Assembly: GCA_021780625.1 (NCBI GenBank)
Contig: JAJXYI010000097.1
Location: 1-6,574 of the forward strand
From: a bacterium
Lineage (GTDB): Bacteria > Verrucomicrobiota > Verrucomicrobiae > Opitutales > Opitutaceae
Direction of reading: 5' to 3'
DNA length: 6,574 nt
The notes beneath the pieces are model-generated. The model was not told the origin of the DNA and made no database searches. It saw only the letters and a program-made list of their open reading frames with translations. How positions within the stretch are numbered: the first letter of the stretch is position 1; each line of letters begins with the position of its first letter. The position numbers and the translations under genes are program-made. Positions 1 to 6,342 of the stretch are shown here, in pieces.

Positions 1-1
1 G

Positions 2-1729
2 CTGAGTTATGGCGGCAAGAAGCGCGAGGCCGAGGTCAAGATTCCCTACAACCCGGCCACGGAGGAGGTTCGTCTTGTTGGCGCAACCGTCACGGCGGCA
101 AACGGGCACAAGGAGACCATCGCTCCTGAGGAGATCAACGTGATGGATCAGGGATGGAACTCCTCGGCCAGCCGCTACACGGGAGGAAAGATTCTCGTTG
201 CCAGCCTGCCCGGCGTCGAAATCGGGTCGGAAATCGACCTCACGTACCGCGTGCGTTTCCACGACATGCCCTACCTTTCGGGCGTGGAGTCGTTCCAGCT
301 TGGTGACGCCTGTGATACGAAGACCTTCACGTTGACCGCTCCGGCGACTCTGCCCGTGATTCGTCACGACGAAGCGCTCGACAGCTCCGTGGTTGCAACG
401 GCCACCCGGTCCGGCCCCCTTCAGATTCAGAAATGGGTCGCCTCCCATATGCCGGCCACCCCCACGGAATGGCGGACTCCGCCTGATTGGGCCTTCCGCC
501 CGAGCGTAACCTATTTTGTGGGCGATCCGGGTCATTATGTTCAGTCCCTTGAGACCGATCTCGTCGCCCGCGCGGAAAAGGGCGCTCGGGCGGCGGTGCT
601 GGCAAAATCCTTGGTGAAGGATGCGAAATCCGCCAGCGATGCCGTCATCGCGATCCGCAATTACGTCGCCACCTCCATCCGCCTCGCCGGTCCGCCGTTT
701 GACGATCTGCCTCTTTCGGAGCTGTCCAATGCGGACACGACGCTTTCCGACGGATACGGCCACGGGGCCGATCGGGCGATTCTCCTCTATGCGATGCTCC
801 GGGCCGCCGGGTTCTCCCCTCGATTCGTCCTGGCGTCCATGCTTCCTGCGATCCCGTCGTTCGAAAATGCCAACCGGAGCCTCGCGCTGCTCGGAAACTA
901 TCACGACGTGCTGGTGCAGGTGCCGCTCGCCGGGGGCGTCGTTTATCTCAATGACACCGACCAGTACGCCCATCTCGGCGCCACGTCCCACGACGGGAAT
1001 CTGGCCGTACTCCTGACGGACGCCAAACCCATGGTCGTCCACGCGACCAAGGGTTCGAGCGGCAAGACCGAGGAGGATTTTCGGATCTCGGTGGGCAACA
1101 GTGGCAACACCCGGATCACCATCACCCGCCGGTTCTTCGGCGCCGATTACGGATTGCGGAAGAAGTTCTTCACTGAGCTGCCGCCCGAAGAGCGCAATCG
1201 CTACTACCAACAGGTCGTCGCGAGTGTCTCGCAGGGAGCCCGGCCGGTGGGAGAGCTGATGACGCGCTTTGACGGCTATCCCGGCGTGGAATCGTTCACG
1301 GTCGATGTGAATGCCTACGCGATCCGCGATGGAAACTATCTCTATTTCGATCTTCCGGCGGACCTTCGGCTGTTCCCAACCGCCACGGATCTTCGCGCGC
1401 AGCCGTTCTACCTGCCGAGGCCCTTGGTGCGCATCATTCGATCCGAGGTTACGTTCCCGTCCAAGGACTGGCACATCCTGATCGCGCCCAGGAGTCGCGA
1501 TGTGGCGGCGGCGGACGGATCTGGCCGCGTGGTCGTGGACGCCAGGGAACAGCCCGGCGGCATCTCGATCGAGCACCGGCTGTCGATTAAGCCCAGCATT
1601 GTGCAGTCCACGGATTATCCTGCCTTGGTCCGACTCGAAAACACTCTGGAGGATGAGTCGGCCCGGGCGATTGTCGTGGACACCGGTGCTGACGCGCCTG
1701 CACCTCAGCCCACGTCCAAGACGCCGTGA
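2..1729 (+). CDS. DUF3857 / transglutaminase-like secreted protein, 5' truncated, catalytic Cys apparently lost
   Basis: The reading frame is open from base 2 to the TGA at 1727-1729, so the gene starts outside the window; the ATG at 140 is internal, since DUF3857-like sequence (YNPATEEVRL, then LPGVEIGSEIDLTYRV) runs straight across it. Counting residues from base 2, about 1-130 match the DUF3857 beta domain, 195-335 a transglutaminase-like core, and 350-570 a beta-rich C-terminal part of the kind seen in DUF3857/DUF3858 proteins. The core keeps the helix after the nucleophile (ADRAILLYAMLRAAGF), a histidine in NYHDVLV (codon 902-904) and an aspartate in LNDTDQ (codon 953-955). The nucleophile position, normally Cys in a GDCKD-like motif, reads Gly in GHGAD (codon GGG at 764-766). 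Family members are usually exported, but the signal peptide would lie upstream. I infer a non-catalytic, substrate-binding or structural role in the envelope. Family call is confident; function unknown. Confidence 0.85.
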   Translation: MSYGGKKREAEVKIPYNPATEEVRLVGATVTAANGHKETIAPEEINVMDQGWNSSASRYTGGKILVASLPGVEIGSEIDLTYRVRFHDMPYLSGVESFQLGDACDTKTFTLTAPATLPVIRHDEALDSSVVATATRSGPLQIQKWVASHMPATPTEWRTPPDWAFRPSVTYFVGDPGHYVQSLETDLVARAEKGARAAVLAKSLVKDAKSASDAVIAIRNYVATSIRLAGPPFDDLPLSELSNADTTLSDGYGHGADRAILLYAMLRAAGFSPRFVLASMLPAIPSFENANRSLALLGNYHDVLVQVPLAGGVVYLNDTDQYAHLGATSHDGNLAVLLTDAKPMVVHATKGSSGKTEEDFRISVGNSGNTRITITRRFFGADYGLRKKFFTELPPEERNRYYQQVVASVSQGARPVGELMTRFDGYPGVESFTVDVNAYAIRDGNYLYFDLPADLRLFPTATDLRAQPFYLPRPLVRIIRSEVTFPSKDWHILIAPRSRDVAAADGSGRVVVDAREQPGGISIEHRLSIKPSIVQSTDYPALVRLENTLEDESARAIVVDTGADAPAPQPTSKTP

Positions 1730-1742
1730 TCGGAAAATGACT

Positions 1743-1783
1743 CCCCGCCGTACCTCTCTCGAGGGAGGGCGGGGGGGCGTTTG
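1743..1783 (+). terminator. possible weak intrinsic terminator after the DUF3857 gene
   Basis: Fourteen bases past the stop codon, CCCCGC (1743-1748) can pair with GCGGGG (1769-1774). An inner stem CCTCTC (1753-1758) pairs with GGGAGG (1763-1768), including one G-T wobble, around a TCGA loop. The stem is very GC-rich, but what follows is a G run and only three T residues (1780-1782), not a true U tract. It could be a poor terminator or just an mRNA 3' end structure. Confidence 0.35.
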
Positions 1784-1874
1784 GAGTCGCCAGGTGGTTC
1801 GAATTTCGAATCGGACCGCCTTATTGTTACCGAAATTCCCAGGGCGTCCGGATAAGTAGTTGGAGATAAACGGA

Positions 1875-1949
1875 ATGAAAAATCCTATTTCCTTGAATTC
1901 GGGCGCCTTATCGGCTCTTGTATCCGCCGTACGTAGGATACTGCGTTAG
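1875..1949 (+). CDS. possible 24-residue small protein or leader peptide
   Basis: An ATG at 1875 follows GGAG (1862-1865) by nine bases, a good Shine-Dalgarno spacing, and the start lies in an A/T-rich patch (ATAAACGGAATGAAAAAT). The frame runs 24 codons to TAG at 1947-1949. The peptide begins MKNPISLNSG; its second half is alternately hydrophobic and ends with arginines at 20, 21 and 24 (AVRRILR), so it could form a short amphipathic cationic helix. It lies 113 bases before the RRM gene. It could be a leader peptide, an independent small protein, or chance; if the RRM promoter is the TTGAAT/TTGTAT pair inside it, it would not be on the RRM transcript. No homologue is recognised. Confidence 0.27.
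   Translation: MKNPISLNSGALSALVSAVRRILR
1921..1940. promoter_or_regulatory. 20-bp imperfect dyad (operator-like)
   Basis: TATCC at 1921-1925 mirrors GGATA at 1936-1940 around the central CGTACG (1928-1933). Eight of the ten base pairs of the dyad match; only 1926/1935 and 1927/1934 break it. With no loop, this geometry suits a dimeric DNA-binding protein better than an RNA hairpin. It sits 123 bases upstream of the RRM start codon, within the likely promoter zone. No protein can be assigned. Confidence 0.3.
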
Positions 1950-1998
1950 GTGACAGCTTCTGGTGAAATCGTCAGATGGACTATCTGAGTCCGGTGAT

Positions 1999-2057
1999 GA
2001 TATCGAAACCCGATGGTCGGGAACGGACTGGCAACGGACCGGAGAGACTACGATATC
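1999..2057 (+). promoter_or_regulatory. foldable 5' leader of the RRM gene containing the only SD-like site
   Basis: GATATCG (1999-2005) is perfectly complementary to CGATATC (2051-2057), and inside this arm pair a second perfect hairpin, CCCGA-TGG-TCGGG, occupies 2009-2021. The repeat AACGGAC occurs twice, at 2022-2028 and 2033-2039. The only Shine-Dalgarno-like sequence, GGAGAG (2041-2046), is 16 bases from the ATG at 2063, too far for normal initiation; the 3' arm of the outer stem lies between them. If folded, the outer stem would alter the effective distance from SD to AUG, so the leader could control translation, for instance with temperature or by RRM autoregulation. The base pairing is seen; the regulatory role is inferred. 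Confidence 0.35.
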
Positions 2058-2062
2058 AACAC

Positions 2063-2443
2063 ATGCATAGTTCCAAACTGTACGTCGGAAATCTGTCCTT
2101 TAAGACGACCAGCGAAGAGCTCCAGGCTCACTTCGAGCAGTGCGGCTCCGTGACCGACGTTTACATCGCCATGGATCGCGACTCCGGCCGCCCGCGCGGC
2201 TTTGGTTTCGTGACGATGGGCACGGGCGACGAGGCCAAGCTGGCCGCGGAGAAGCTGAACGGCGTCGATCTCGGCGGCCGTGCGCTGACCGTCAACGAGG
2301 CGCGTCCGAAGGAAGAGCGTCCGGCTGGCGGCGGCGGCGGCGGCTTCGGCGGTCCCCGTCGTAGCTTCGGCGGCGGTGGCGGCGAGCGTCGCGGCTTCGG
2401 CGGCGGCGGCGGTGGCGGCGGCTTCCGTGGCGACCGTCGCTAA
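2063..2443 (+). CDS. Glycine-rich single-RRM RNA-binding protein
   Basis: The 126-residue product is one RNA recognition motif plus a disordered Gly/Arg tail. RNP2 is LYVGNL (residues 6-11) and RNP1 is RGFGFVTM (45-52), with the RNA-stacking aromatics Tyr7, Phe47 and Phe49 all present; RRM sequence spans about 5-82 and ends in LTVNEARP. Residues 89-126 are mostly glycine with Phe and Arg-Arg spacers. Bacterial and cyanobacterial RRM proteins of this shape bind single-stranded RNA in the cytoplasm and are often cold-responsive. The ATG at 2063 was chosen because family members begin four or so residues before the first strand; in-frame ATGs at 1976 and 1997 would add a non-RRM extension. The SD is badly spaced, which fits controlled translation. 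Monocistronic, ending in a strong terminator. RNA targets are unknown. Confidence 0.93.
   Translation: MHSSKLYVGNLSFKTTSEELQAHFEQCGSVTDVYIAMDRDSGRPRGFGFVTMGTGDEAKLAAEKLNGVDLGGRALTVNEARPKEERPAGGGGGGFGGPRRSFGGGGGERRGFGGGGGGGGFRGDRR
2327..2440 (+). repeat. GGC-rich low-complexity tract encoding the Gly/Arg tail
   Basis: The 3' end of the RRM gene is built from GGC/GGT glycine codons broken by TTC (Phe) and CGT (Arg) codons, giving repeated GGFGG-like units, RRSFGG, RRGFGG and a final GFRGDRR. It is coding low complexity, not a CRISPR or intergenic repeat. Such tracts can change length by replication slippage, and Gly/Arg tails typically add non-specific RNA binding or weak self-association. Confidence 0.85.
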
Positions 2444-2478
2444 GCGACGTCCCGCGCATTAGCGCACCATTTGAATTC

Positions 2479-2503
2479 AGGCGGACTTCGGTCCGCCTTT
2501 TTT
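2479..2503 (+). terminator. strong intrinsic terminator of the RRM gene
   Basis: GGCGGAC (2480-2486) pairs perfectly with GTCCGCC (2491-2497) around a TTCG loop closed by C-G, the very stable cUUCGg tetraloop; A2479 and T2498 can extend the stem. Six T residues (2498-2503) follow at once. It starts 36 bases after the RRM stop codon. On the other strand the stem is not followed by a T run, so it should not terminate the converging cvfB-like transcript efficiently. Confidence 0.95.
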
Positions 2504-2560
2504 CATGTCCGTTTGGCTCCGCGCGGCCGGCGCCTCACAACACGGCGTCTCCCGGCGGTC

Positions 2561-3430
2561 TCAGGCGCGACGTCGGACTAGCGGGTCCGGCGGGTCGATC
2601 GGCAGCGAGATGCCGTTTTCGAGCATCACGATCCGACGTTCCTTGTAGAGAGCGCCGATCGCCTGCTTGAAGGCCTTCTTGCTGCACGAAAACGCGGCGC
2701 GGATATCCTCTGGCGTGCTCGAGTCGTCATACGGCAGCCGTCCGCCCTTGGCTTTCAATTCGTCCACAATGCGCTCCGCGAGGGGACGCACACGCGAATA
2801 ACCCGCGGGATCGAGCGCCAGGTCAATCTTACCGTCTTCGCGGACCTGTTTGACGTAGCCTTCCGTCTTCTGTCCGTGGAAAAGGCGGATGCGCAACTCG
2901 GTGTGATACAGGAGGCCTCGGTGGGCGTTTTCCACGATCGCCTCGTATCCGAGGTCGGTTTCGCCGATGATCAGCAGATTCACCTTCTCGCCCTTGCGGT
3001 ACGTCGGCTCCTCGCGACTTAGAAACCGATTGAGGCGCATCGATGCGATGATGCGCCGCGAGCGCTCATCCACGAGGATGTGCACAACCACCCAGTCTCC
3101 GCGACGAACACGACCGGCCTGTTCGCGAATCGGAAGGAAGAGATCCTTGTTCAATCCCCAGTCCAGAAATGCGCCCATCTGGGGGTCGACACTCACGACT
3201 TGGAGCGTCGCAAATTCGCCGACAGATGCAAATGGCATGCGAGTCATCGCAATCGGGCGATCCTCGGAATCGCAGGTGACGAAGACCTCGACCATCGAGC
3301 CGACCGTGGTGCCGGACTTCACGTATTGGTTGGGCAGCAGGATGTCCCCGAGGTTTTCGCCATCGAGGTAGAGCCCCTGTCGGGCAATGCGCAAGACGCA
3401 CAGGGTGTTCTTCTGTCCGAGATTTGCCAT
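2561..3430 (-). CDS. cvfB: CvfB/YitL-family S1-domain RNA-binding protein
   Basis: The 289-residue product has the size and layout of CvfB (YitL): three S1-like OB folds at about 1-66, 68-133 and 146-207, then a winged helix at about 213-277. Diagnostic stretches are GENLGDILLPNQYV in the first domain, GAFLDWGLNKDLFLP in the second, GYEAIVENAHRGLLYHTEL in the third, and the winged-helix segment TPEDIRAAFSCSKKAFKQAIGALYK. CvfB proteins bind RNA in the cytoplasm and in Staphylococcus aureus affect virulence gene expression; the exact biochemical role elsewhere is poorly defined. The ATG at 3430 is preceded by AGGA nine bases upstream on the minus strand (plus 3440-3443) and gives the family N-terminus. 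It converges on the RRM gene and diverges from the efflux operon. No terminator is obvious after its TGA. Family assignment is confident; the symbol follows homology only. Confidence 0.92.
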   Translation of the reverse strand: MANLGQKNTLCVLRIARQGLYLDGENLGDILLPNQYVKSGTTVGSMVEVFVTCDSEDRPIAMTRMPFASVGEFATLQVVSVDPQMGAFLDWGLNKDLFLPIREQAGRVRRGDWVVVHILVDERSRRIIASMRLNRFLSREEPTYRKGEKVNLLIIGETDLGYEAIVENAHRGLLYHTELRIRLFHGQKTEGYVKQVREDGKIDLALDPAGYSRVRPLAERIVDELKAKGGRLPYDDSSTPEDIRAAFSCSKKAFKQAIGALYKERRIVMLENGISLPIDPPDPLVRRRA

Positions 3431-3495
3431 TGGTTGTCATCCTGCGCTGCCGGGATACCCGAGCGCACGCAAAAACGTCTGCATGACTTCAGACC

Positions 3496-3540
3496 TTTAC
3501 GAATCGCGCTGCCTAGGTACGATCGCTGATCCGTTTTCAA
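3496..3540. promoter_or_regulatory. possible overlapping divergent promoters between cvfB and emrA
   Basis: On the plus strand TTTACG (3496-3501) and TACGAT (3518-3523) are 16 bases apart, each matching four of six sigma-70 consensus positions, and would drive the efflux operon. On the minus strand TTGAAA (plus 3535-3540) and TACCTA (plus 3514-3519) are 15 bases apart and would drive cvfB. The two -10 candidates overlap at 3518-3519, so both promoters could not be occupied at once. Judged by eye only; other positions in 3431-3610 are possible. Confidence 0.28.
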
Positions 3541-3569
3541 TCGGAGATCCGACGCGCGCAGCGCATCCG

Positions 3570-3605
3570 TCCCGTCATGCGGGAGGAAGGATCCGGTTTG
3601 AGGAG
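3570..3605 (+). promoter_or_regulatory. emrA ribosome binding site with adjacent small hairpin
   Basis: GAGGAG (3600-3605) lies five bases before the ATG at 3611 and fixes that start. A second purine-rich, SD-like run (GGGAGGAAGG, 3581-3590) is too far away to serve this start and has no in-frame start codon of its own. TCCCG (3570-3574) pairs with CGGGA (3580-3584) around a five-base loop just upstream, which might keep the region accessible or may be incidental. Confidence 0.6.
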
Positions 3606-3610
3606 TCAAC

Positions 3611-4774
3611 ATGAGCAACGCACGATCAACGCCGCCTGAAGCTACCTCCAATGCGCCCGCACCCGGGGCGCCTGTTTCGGCTGACACCGGCGGTGGCCGG
3701 CGCCGCCGAATCCTGGTGGGCGTGGGTGTGCTCGTGGCGCTCGGAGTGGGTGTGTTGGCGTACTGGTTTTTCTTCATGCGCGGCATCGTGTACACGGACG
3801 ACGCGCGCATCGGTGGGCACATGGTGGACGTGGCGCCGGAGGTGAACGGTACGCTGGTGTCGGTCGCCGTTCACGAGGGACAGTACGTGCACAAAGGGGA
3901 GGTGGTCTTCCGCCTCGATCCTGCGATCCCCCAGGCGGCGCTCAACCAGGCTGAGGCGGCGCTGAAATCGGCCCGGGCCGACGTCGCCGCGAACCAGGCG
4001 TATTACGAGCGCGCGGTGAACGGCAACCGGCCTGAGCAGATCAAGGCCGCCGAAGCGACCTACAAGGGGCTTCTCACGCAGGAGGAGCTGGCGCGGATCG
4101 ATTTCGCCAGGGCGCGGCAGATGTTCAAGGGCGACTCGATTTCCCAGGATACCCTGGATCGGGCGAGGACTGCGTATGAGTCAGCCCGTCAGGCGCGCGA
4201 CAATGCGGAGCAGAACCTGATCCTGCTCCAGCGCGGATCGCGTGCCGAGGATATCGCCGCGGCGAAGGCCGCCCTCGAGTTGTCGCAAAGCAAGGTGAAG
4301 GAGGCCGAAGCCGCCTTGGAGGGAGCCACGGCGGCCCTTGCGCGTTACACGGTGAAGGCTCCGTTCAGCGGGTGGGTCGTGCGCCGCTGGCTCCAGGTGG
4401 GGGCCATGCCGCTTCCCGCTCAGCCTGTCGTGAGCCTGTTCGATCCGGCGTCACTGCGCGTCGACGCCAACGTCGAGGAACAGGACCTAGCCGGAGTCCA
4501 GGTGGGCGATGAGGCCGACATTTCAATCGACGCGTATCCATCGCTGCACCTCACGGGCCGCGTGACGCGCATCATGCGCGCCGTGAATTCCGAGTTCAGC
4601 CTGATTCCCTCGGAGGGCGTCGCGGGCACCTTCATCAAGGTGACACAACGCGTGCCGATCGAATTGTCGGTCGTGGTTCCGCCGGATCTGCCGATCGGCC
4701 CAGGCCTTTCCGTCGAGGTCCATATCCACTCCGACACCGCGACCGCGGGGCGGAAGCAGGACTCAGGCGCATGA
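3611..4774 (+). CDS. emrA: EmrA-like periplasmic adaptor (membrane fusion protein) of an efflux pump
   Basis: The 387-residue product is a HlyD/EmrA-family membrane fusion protein. A Pro/Ala/Ser-rich cytoplasmic tail with RRRR (30-33) precedes one membrane anchor (about 34-55). The lipoyl-like half-motif YTDDARIGGHMVDVAPEV with GQYVHKGEVVFRLDP follows at 61-104, an alpha-helical coiled-coil hairpin at about 106-245, the second half-motif YTVKAPFSGWV with PVVSLFDP at 246-279, and a beta-barrel region to the end. The hairpin carries a repeated motif, NGNRPEQIKAAEA (137-149) and RGSRAEDIAAAKA (208-220), typical of HlyD hairpins. It should bridge the inner-membrane transporter encoded next to an outer-membrane channel, exporting hydrophobic drugs or metabolites. 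Its stop overlaps the emrB start by four bases (ATGA), so translation is likely coupled. Substrate cannot be told from sequence, and no TolC homologue is in the window. Confidence 0.92.
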   Translation: MSNARSTPPEATSNAPAPGAPVSADTGGGRRRRILVGVGVLVALGVGVLAYWFFFMRGIVYTDDARIGGHMVDVAPEVNGTLVSVAVHEGQYVHKGEVVFRLDPAIPQAALNQAEAALKSARADVAANQAYYERAVNGNRPEQIKAAEATYKGLLTQEELARIDFARARQMFKGDSISQDTLDRARTAYESARQARDNAEQNLILLQRGSRAEDIAAAKAALELSQSKVKEAEAALEGATAALARYTVKAPFSGWVVRRWLQVGAMPLPAQPVVSLFDPASLRVDANVEEQDLAGVQVGDEADISIDAYPSLHLTGRVTRIMRAVNSEFSLIPSEGVAGTFIKVTQRVPIELSVVVPPDLPIGPGLSVEVHIHSDTATAGRKQDSGA

Positions 4775-6342
4775 GCGGCGTCGAGGATCCGCGGGCCAAC
4801 CGCTGGGCGGTGCTGATCATCGTCGTCCTGGGCACCTTCATGGCCATTCTCGACGCGAGCGTCGTGAATGTGGCACTGCCGCACATGATGAGCTCGTTTG
4901 GCGTGGACCGGGAGCAGATCGAGTGGGTGGCGACCGGCTACATGCTAACCTCCGCCGTCGTGATGCCCTTCATGGGGTGGATTGCGACCCGCGTGGACTA
5001 CAAGTTTCTCTACCTGAGCTGCCTCGCGCTCTTCACGGTGGGGAGCGTGGCGTGCGCCTTTTCGTGGAGCTACGGTTCACTGATCGCGTTCCGGGTGATC
5101 CAGGCGCTGGGAGGTGGAGGTATCCAGCCGACCGGCATGGCAATCGTCGCCGAGCTCTTCGAACCGCACGAGCGGGGCAGGGCGCTTGGCATCTACGGCA
5201 CCGGCATCCAGGCGGGACCGGCGCTCGGGCCGACGCTGGGGGGATATCTCACGGACACCTTCAACTGGCGGACCATTTTCTCGGTCAACCTGCCATTCGG
5301 CATCATAGTACTGGTCCTTGGCATGATCATCATGCGTCCGTTCAAATCGTCGGGAGCCCGCCGTACGTTCGACTTCGCGGGATTCGGATTTCTCGCAATT
5401 GGGTTGGTGGCCGGCCTGACTGCGCTTTCGAACGGACAGATCAAGGGATGGGACTCCAGCTACATCCACCTCTGCGAGGCATTGACGCTCATCGGGTTCG
5501 TGATGTTCGTAGCCGTGGAGCTCGCGGTGGAGCATCCCCTGATCGATTTGCGGCTGTTCCTGGTGCGCAACTTCAGCCTGAGCGTGATCCTGACGATTGT
5601 CCGCGCCATCGGCCTCTTCGGGAGCGTTTTCCTGTTTCCGCTCTTCCTTGAGAACCTGATGGGTTACACGCCCGTGGACACGGGGCTATGGATGATTCCA
5701 GGCGCGATCGCGGTTGCGCTTTCGATGCCGGTGGCGGGTTGGCTCGCTGATCGCTACAAGCCGTCGTACCTCATCGCGATCGGGTGCGCGATGCTCTCGA
5801 TGTACCTGTTTTTCTTCGCGCAACTCGATCCGCTTTCGGGCTCCATGGCGCTTGTTTGGCCACAGGTGCTGCGCGGCGTGGGCCTGTCGCTGCTGGTAGC
5901 GCCCCTGATCGCGGCGGCGCTGAATTCGGTTGGGCGCAAGGACGTCGCGATGGCCAGCAGTTTTCTCAGCGTCTCCCAGAATGTCGGTGGGGCGATCGGT
6001 ATTGCGATGATCAATACCTTCGTCACTGACGCGATCCAGCGCCACGCGGTGCGGATCGGAGAAAGGATCCCAGTCGAGTCGGCGCGGTTCTTCTCCAGGC
6101 TCGGGCTCAGGGCTGAGTCGGTCATCTTTCGTCATGAGCCCGGAATCGTGGCCAACCCGCAGGTGAAGGTCATGTTCGTCGCGGGAAGGGCCATCGAGCG
6201 TCGTGCGCAGGTGATGGCGTACGACAACGGATTCATGCTCGCCGCACTCATTGTCCTGGTCGTTGGTGTGCCATTGGGACTCCTGTTCAAGCCGGCGCGG
6301 CATCATGGGAACGGAAACAAGGAGGCCGTGGCCGGGGAGTAG
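4771..6342 (+). CDS. emrB: EmrB/QacA-family (DHA2) 14-helix MFS efflux transporter
   Basis: The 523-residue product has the length and roughly 14 hydrophobic segments of DHA2 drug:H+ antiporters: about 12-34, 50-72, 79-99, 103-128, 139-161, 167-188, 202-221, 234-253, 267-290, 304-324, 333-350, 361-384, 398-420 and 486-506. Family motifs are LDASVVNVALP in helix 1 (Asp28), GWIATRVDYK after helix 2, FRVIQALGGG in helix 4 (Arg108), and the antiporter motif GTGIQAGPALGPTLGGYL in helix 5 (143-160). HPLIDLRLFLVRNFSL (255-270) and the long loop before the last helix (about 421-485) match E. coli EmrB in position. It should export substrates by proton antiport across the inner membrane, with the upstream EmrA-like adaptor carrying them across the periplasm. 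The ATG at 4771 overlaps the preceding stop. Substrate specificity is unknown; drug resistance is a family expectation, not shown here. Confidence 0.94.
   Translation: MSGVEDPRANRWAVLIIVVLGTFMAILDASVVNVALPHMMSSFGVDREQIEWVATGYMLTSAVVMPFMGWIATRVDYKFLYLSCLALFTVGSVACAFSWSYGSLIAFRVIQALGGGGIQPTGMAIVAELFEPHERGRALGIYGTGIQAGPALGPTLGGYLTDTFNWRTIFSVNLPFGIIVLVLGMIIMRPFKSSGARRTFDFAGFGFLAIGLVAGLTALSNGQIKGWDSSYIHLCEALTLIGFVMFVAVELAVEHPLIDLRLFLVRNFSLSVILTIVRAIGLFGSVFLFPLFLENLMGYTPVDTGLWMIPGAIAVALSMPVAGWLADRYKPSYLIAIGCAMLSMYLFFFAQLDPLSGSMALVWPQVLRGVGLSLLVAPLIAAALNSVGRKDVAMASSFLSVSQNVGGAIGIAMINTFVTDAIQRHAVRIGERIPVESARFFSRLGLRAESVIFRHEPGIVANPQVKVMFVAGRAIERRAQVMAYDNGFMLAALIVLVVGVPLGLLFKPARHHGNGNKEAVAGE

Larger units (their letters stand above)
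1730..2062. other. 333-base gene-free region upstream of the RRM gene
   Basis: No long protein-coding gene fits here. Beyond the separately listed elements, a bulged hairpin can form between 1812-1820 (CGGAC, bulged C, GCC) and 1843-1850 (GGCGTCCG), with no T tract after it. The stretch from about 1860 to 1900 is visibly more A/T-rich than its surroundings, as expected for a promoter or translation start. Promoter-like hexamers are present but none is convincing: TTGAAT (1893-1898) and TTGTAT (1918-1923) are 19 bases apart, slightly too far. A promoter for the RRM gene most likely lies between about 1860 and 1945, which would give a long 5' leader. Confidence 0.5.

Noticed and set aside
140..142. 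ATG at 140 as the true start of the DUF3857 gene
   Set aside because: The same frame is open to the window edge and reads as continuous DUF3857 domain before this codon.
1794..1816. GGTTCGAAT resembling a tRNA T-loop, inside TTCGAATTTCGAA
   Set aside because: The flanking bases do not form a T-stem and no acceptor, D or anticodon arms can be found around it; it is a short palindrome only.
1976..2062. Upstream in-frame ATGs (1976, 1997) as the start of the RRM gene
   Set aside because: They would add up to 29 residues with no RRM character and have no good SD; family members begin just before the first beta strand, at about 2063.
2327..2440. GGC repeats as a CRISPR-like or satellite repeat
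   Set aside because: The repeats are in-frame glycine codons of the RRM protein tail without spacer structure.
3080..3529. Plus-strand open frame antisense to cvfB
   Set aside because: No SD, no domain, and it spans the cvfB 5' end and the divergent promoter region; cvfB's reading frame is clearly the real one.
4923..5651. 242-codon open frame on the plus strand inside emrB in another frame
   Set aside because: Low-hydrophobicity, Arg/Gly/His-rich shadow of the transporter frame with no family resemblance.
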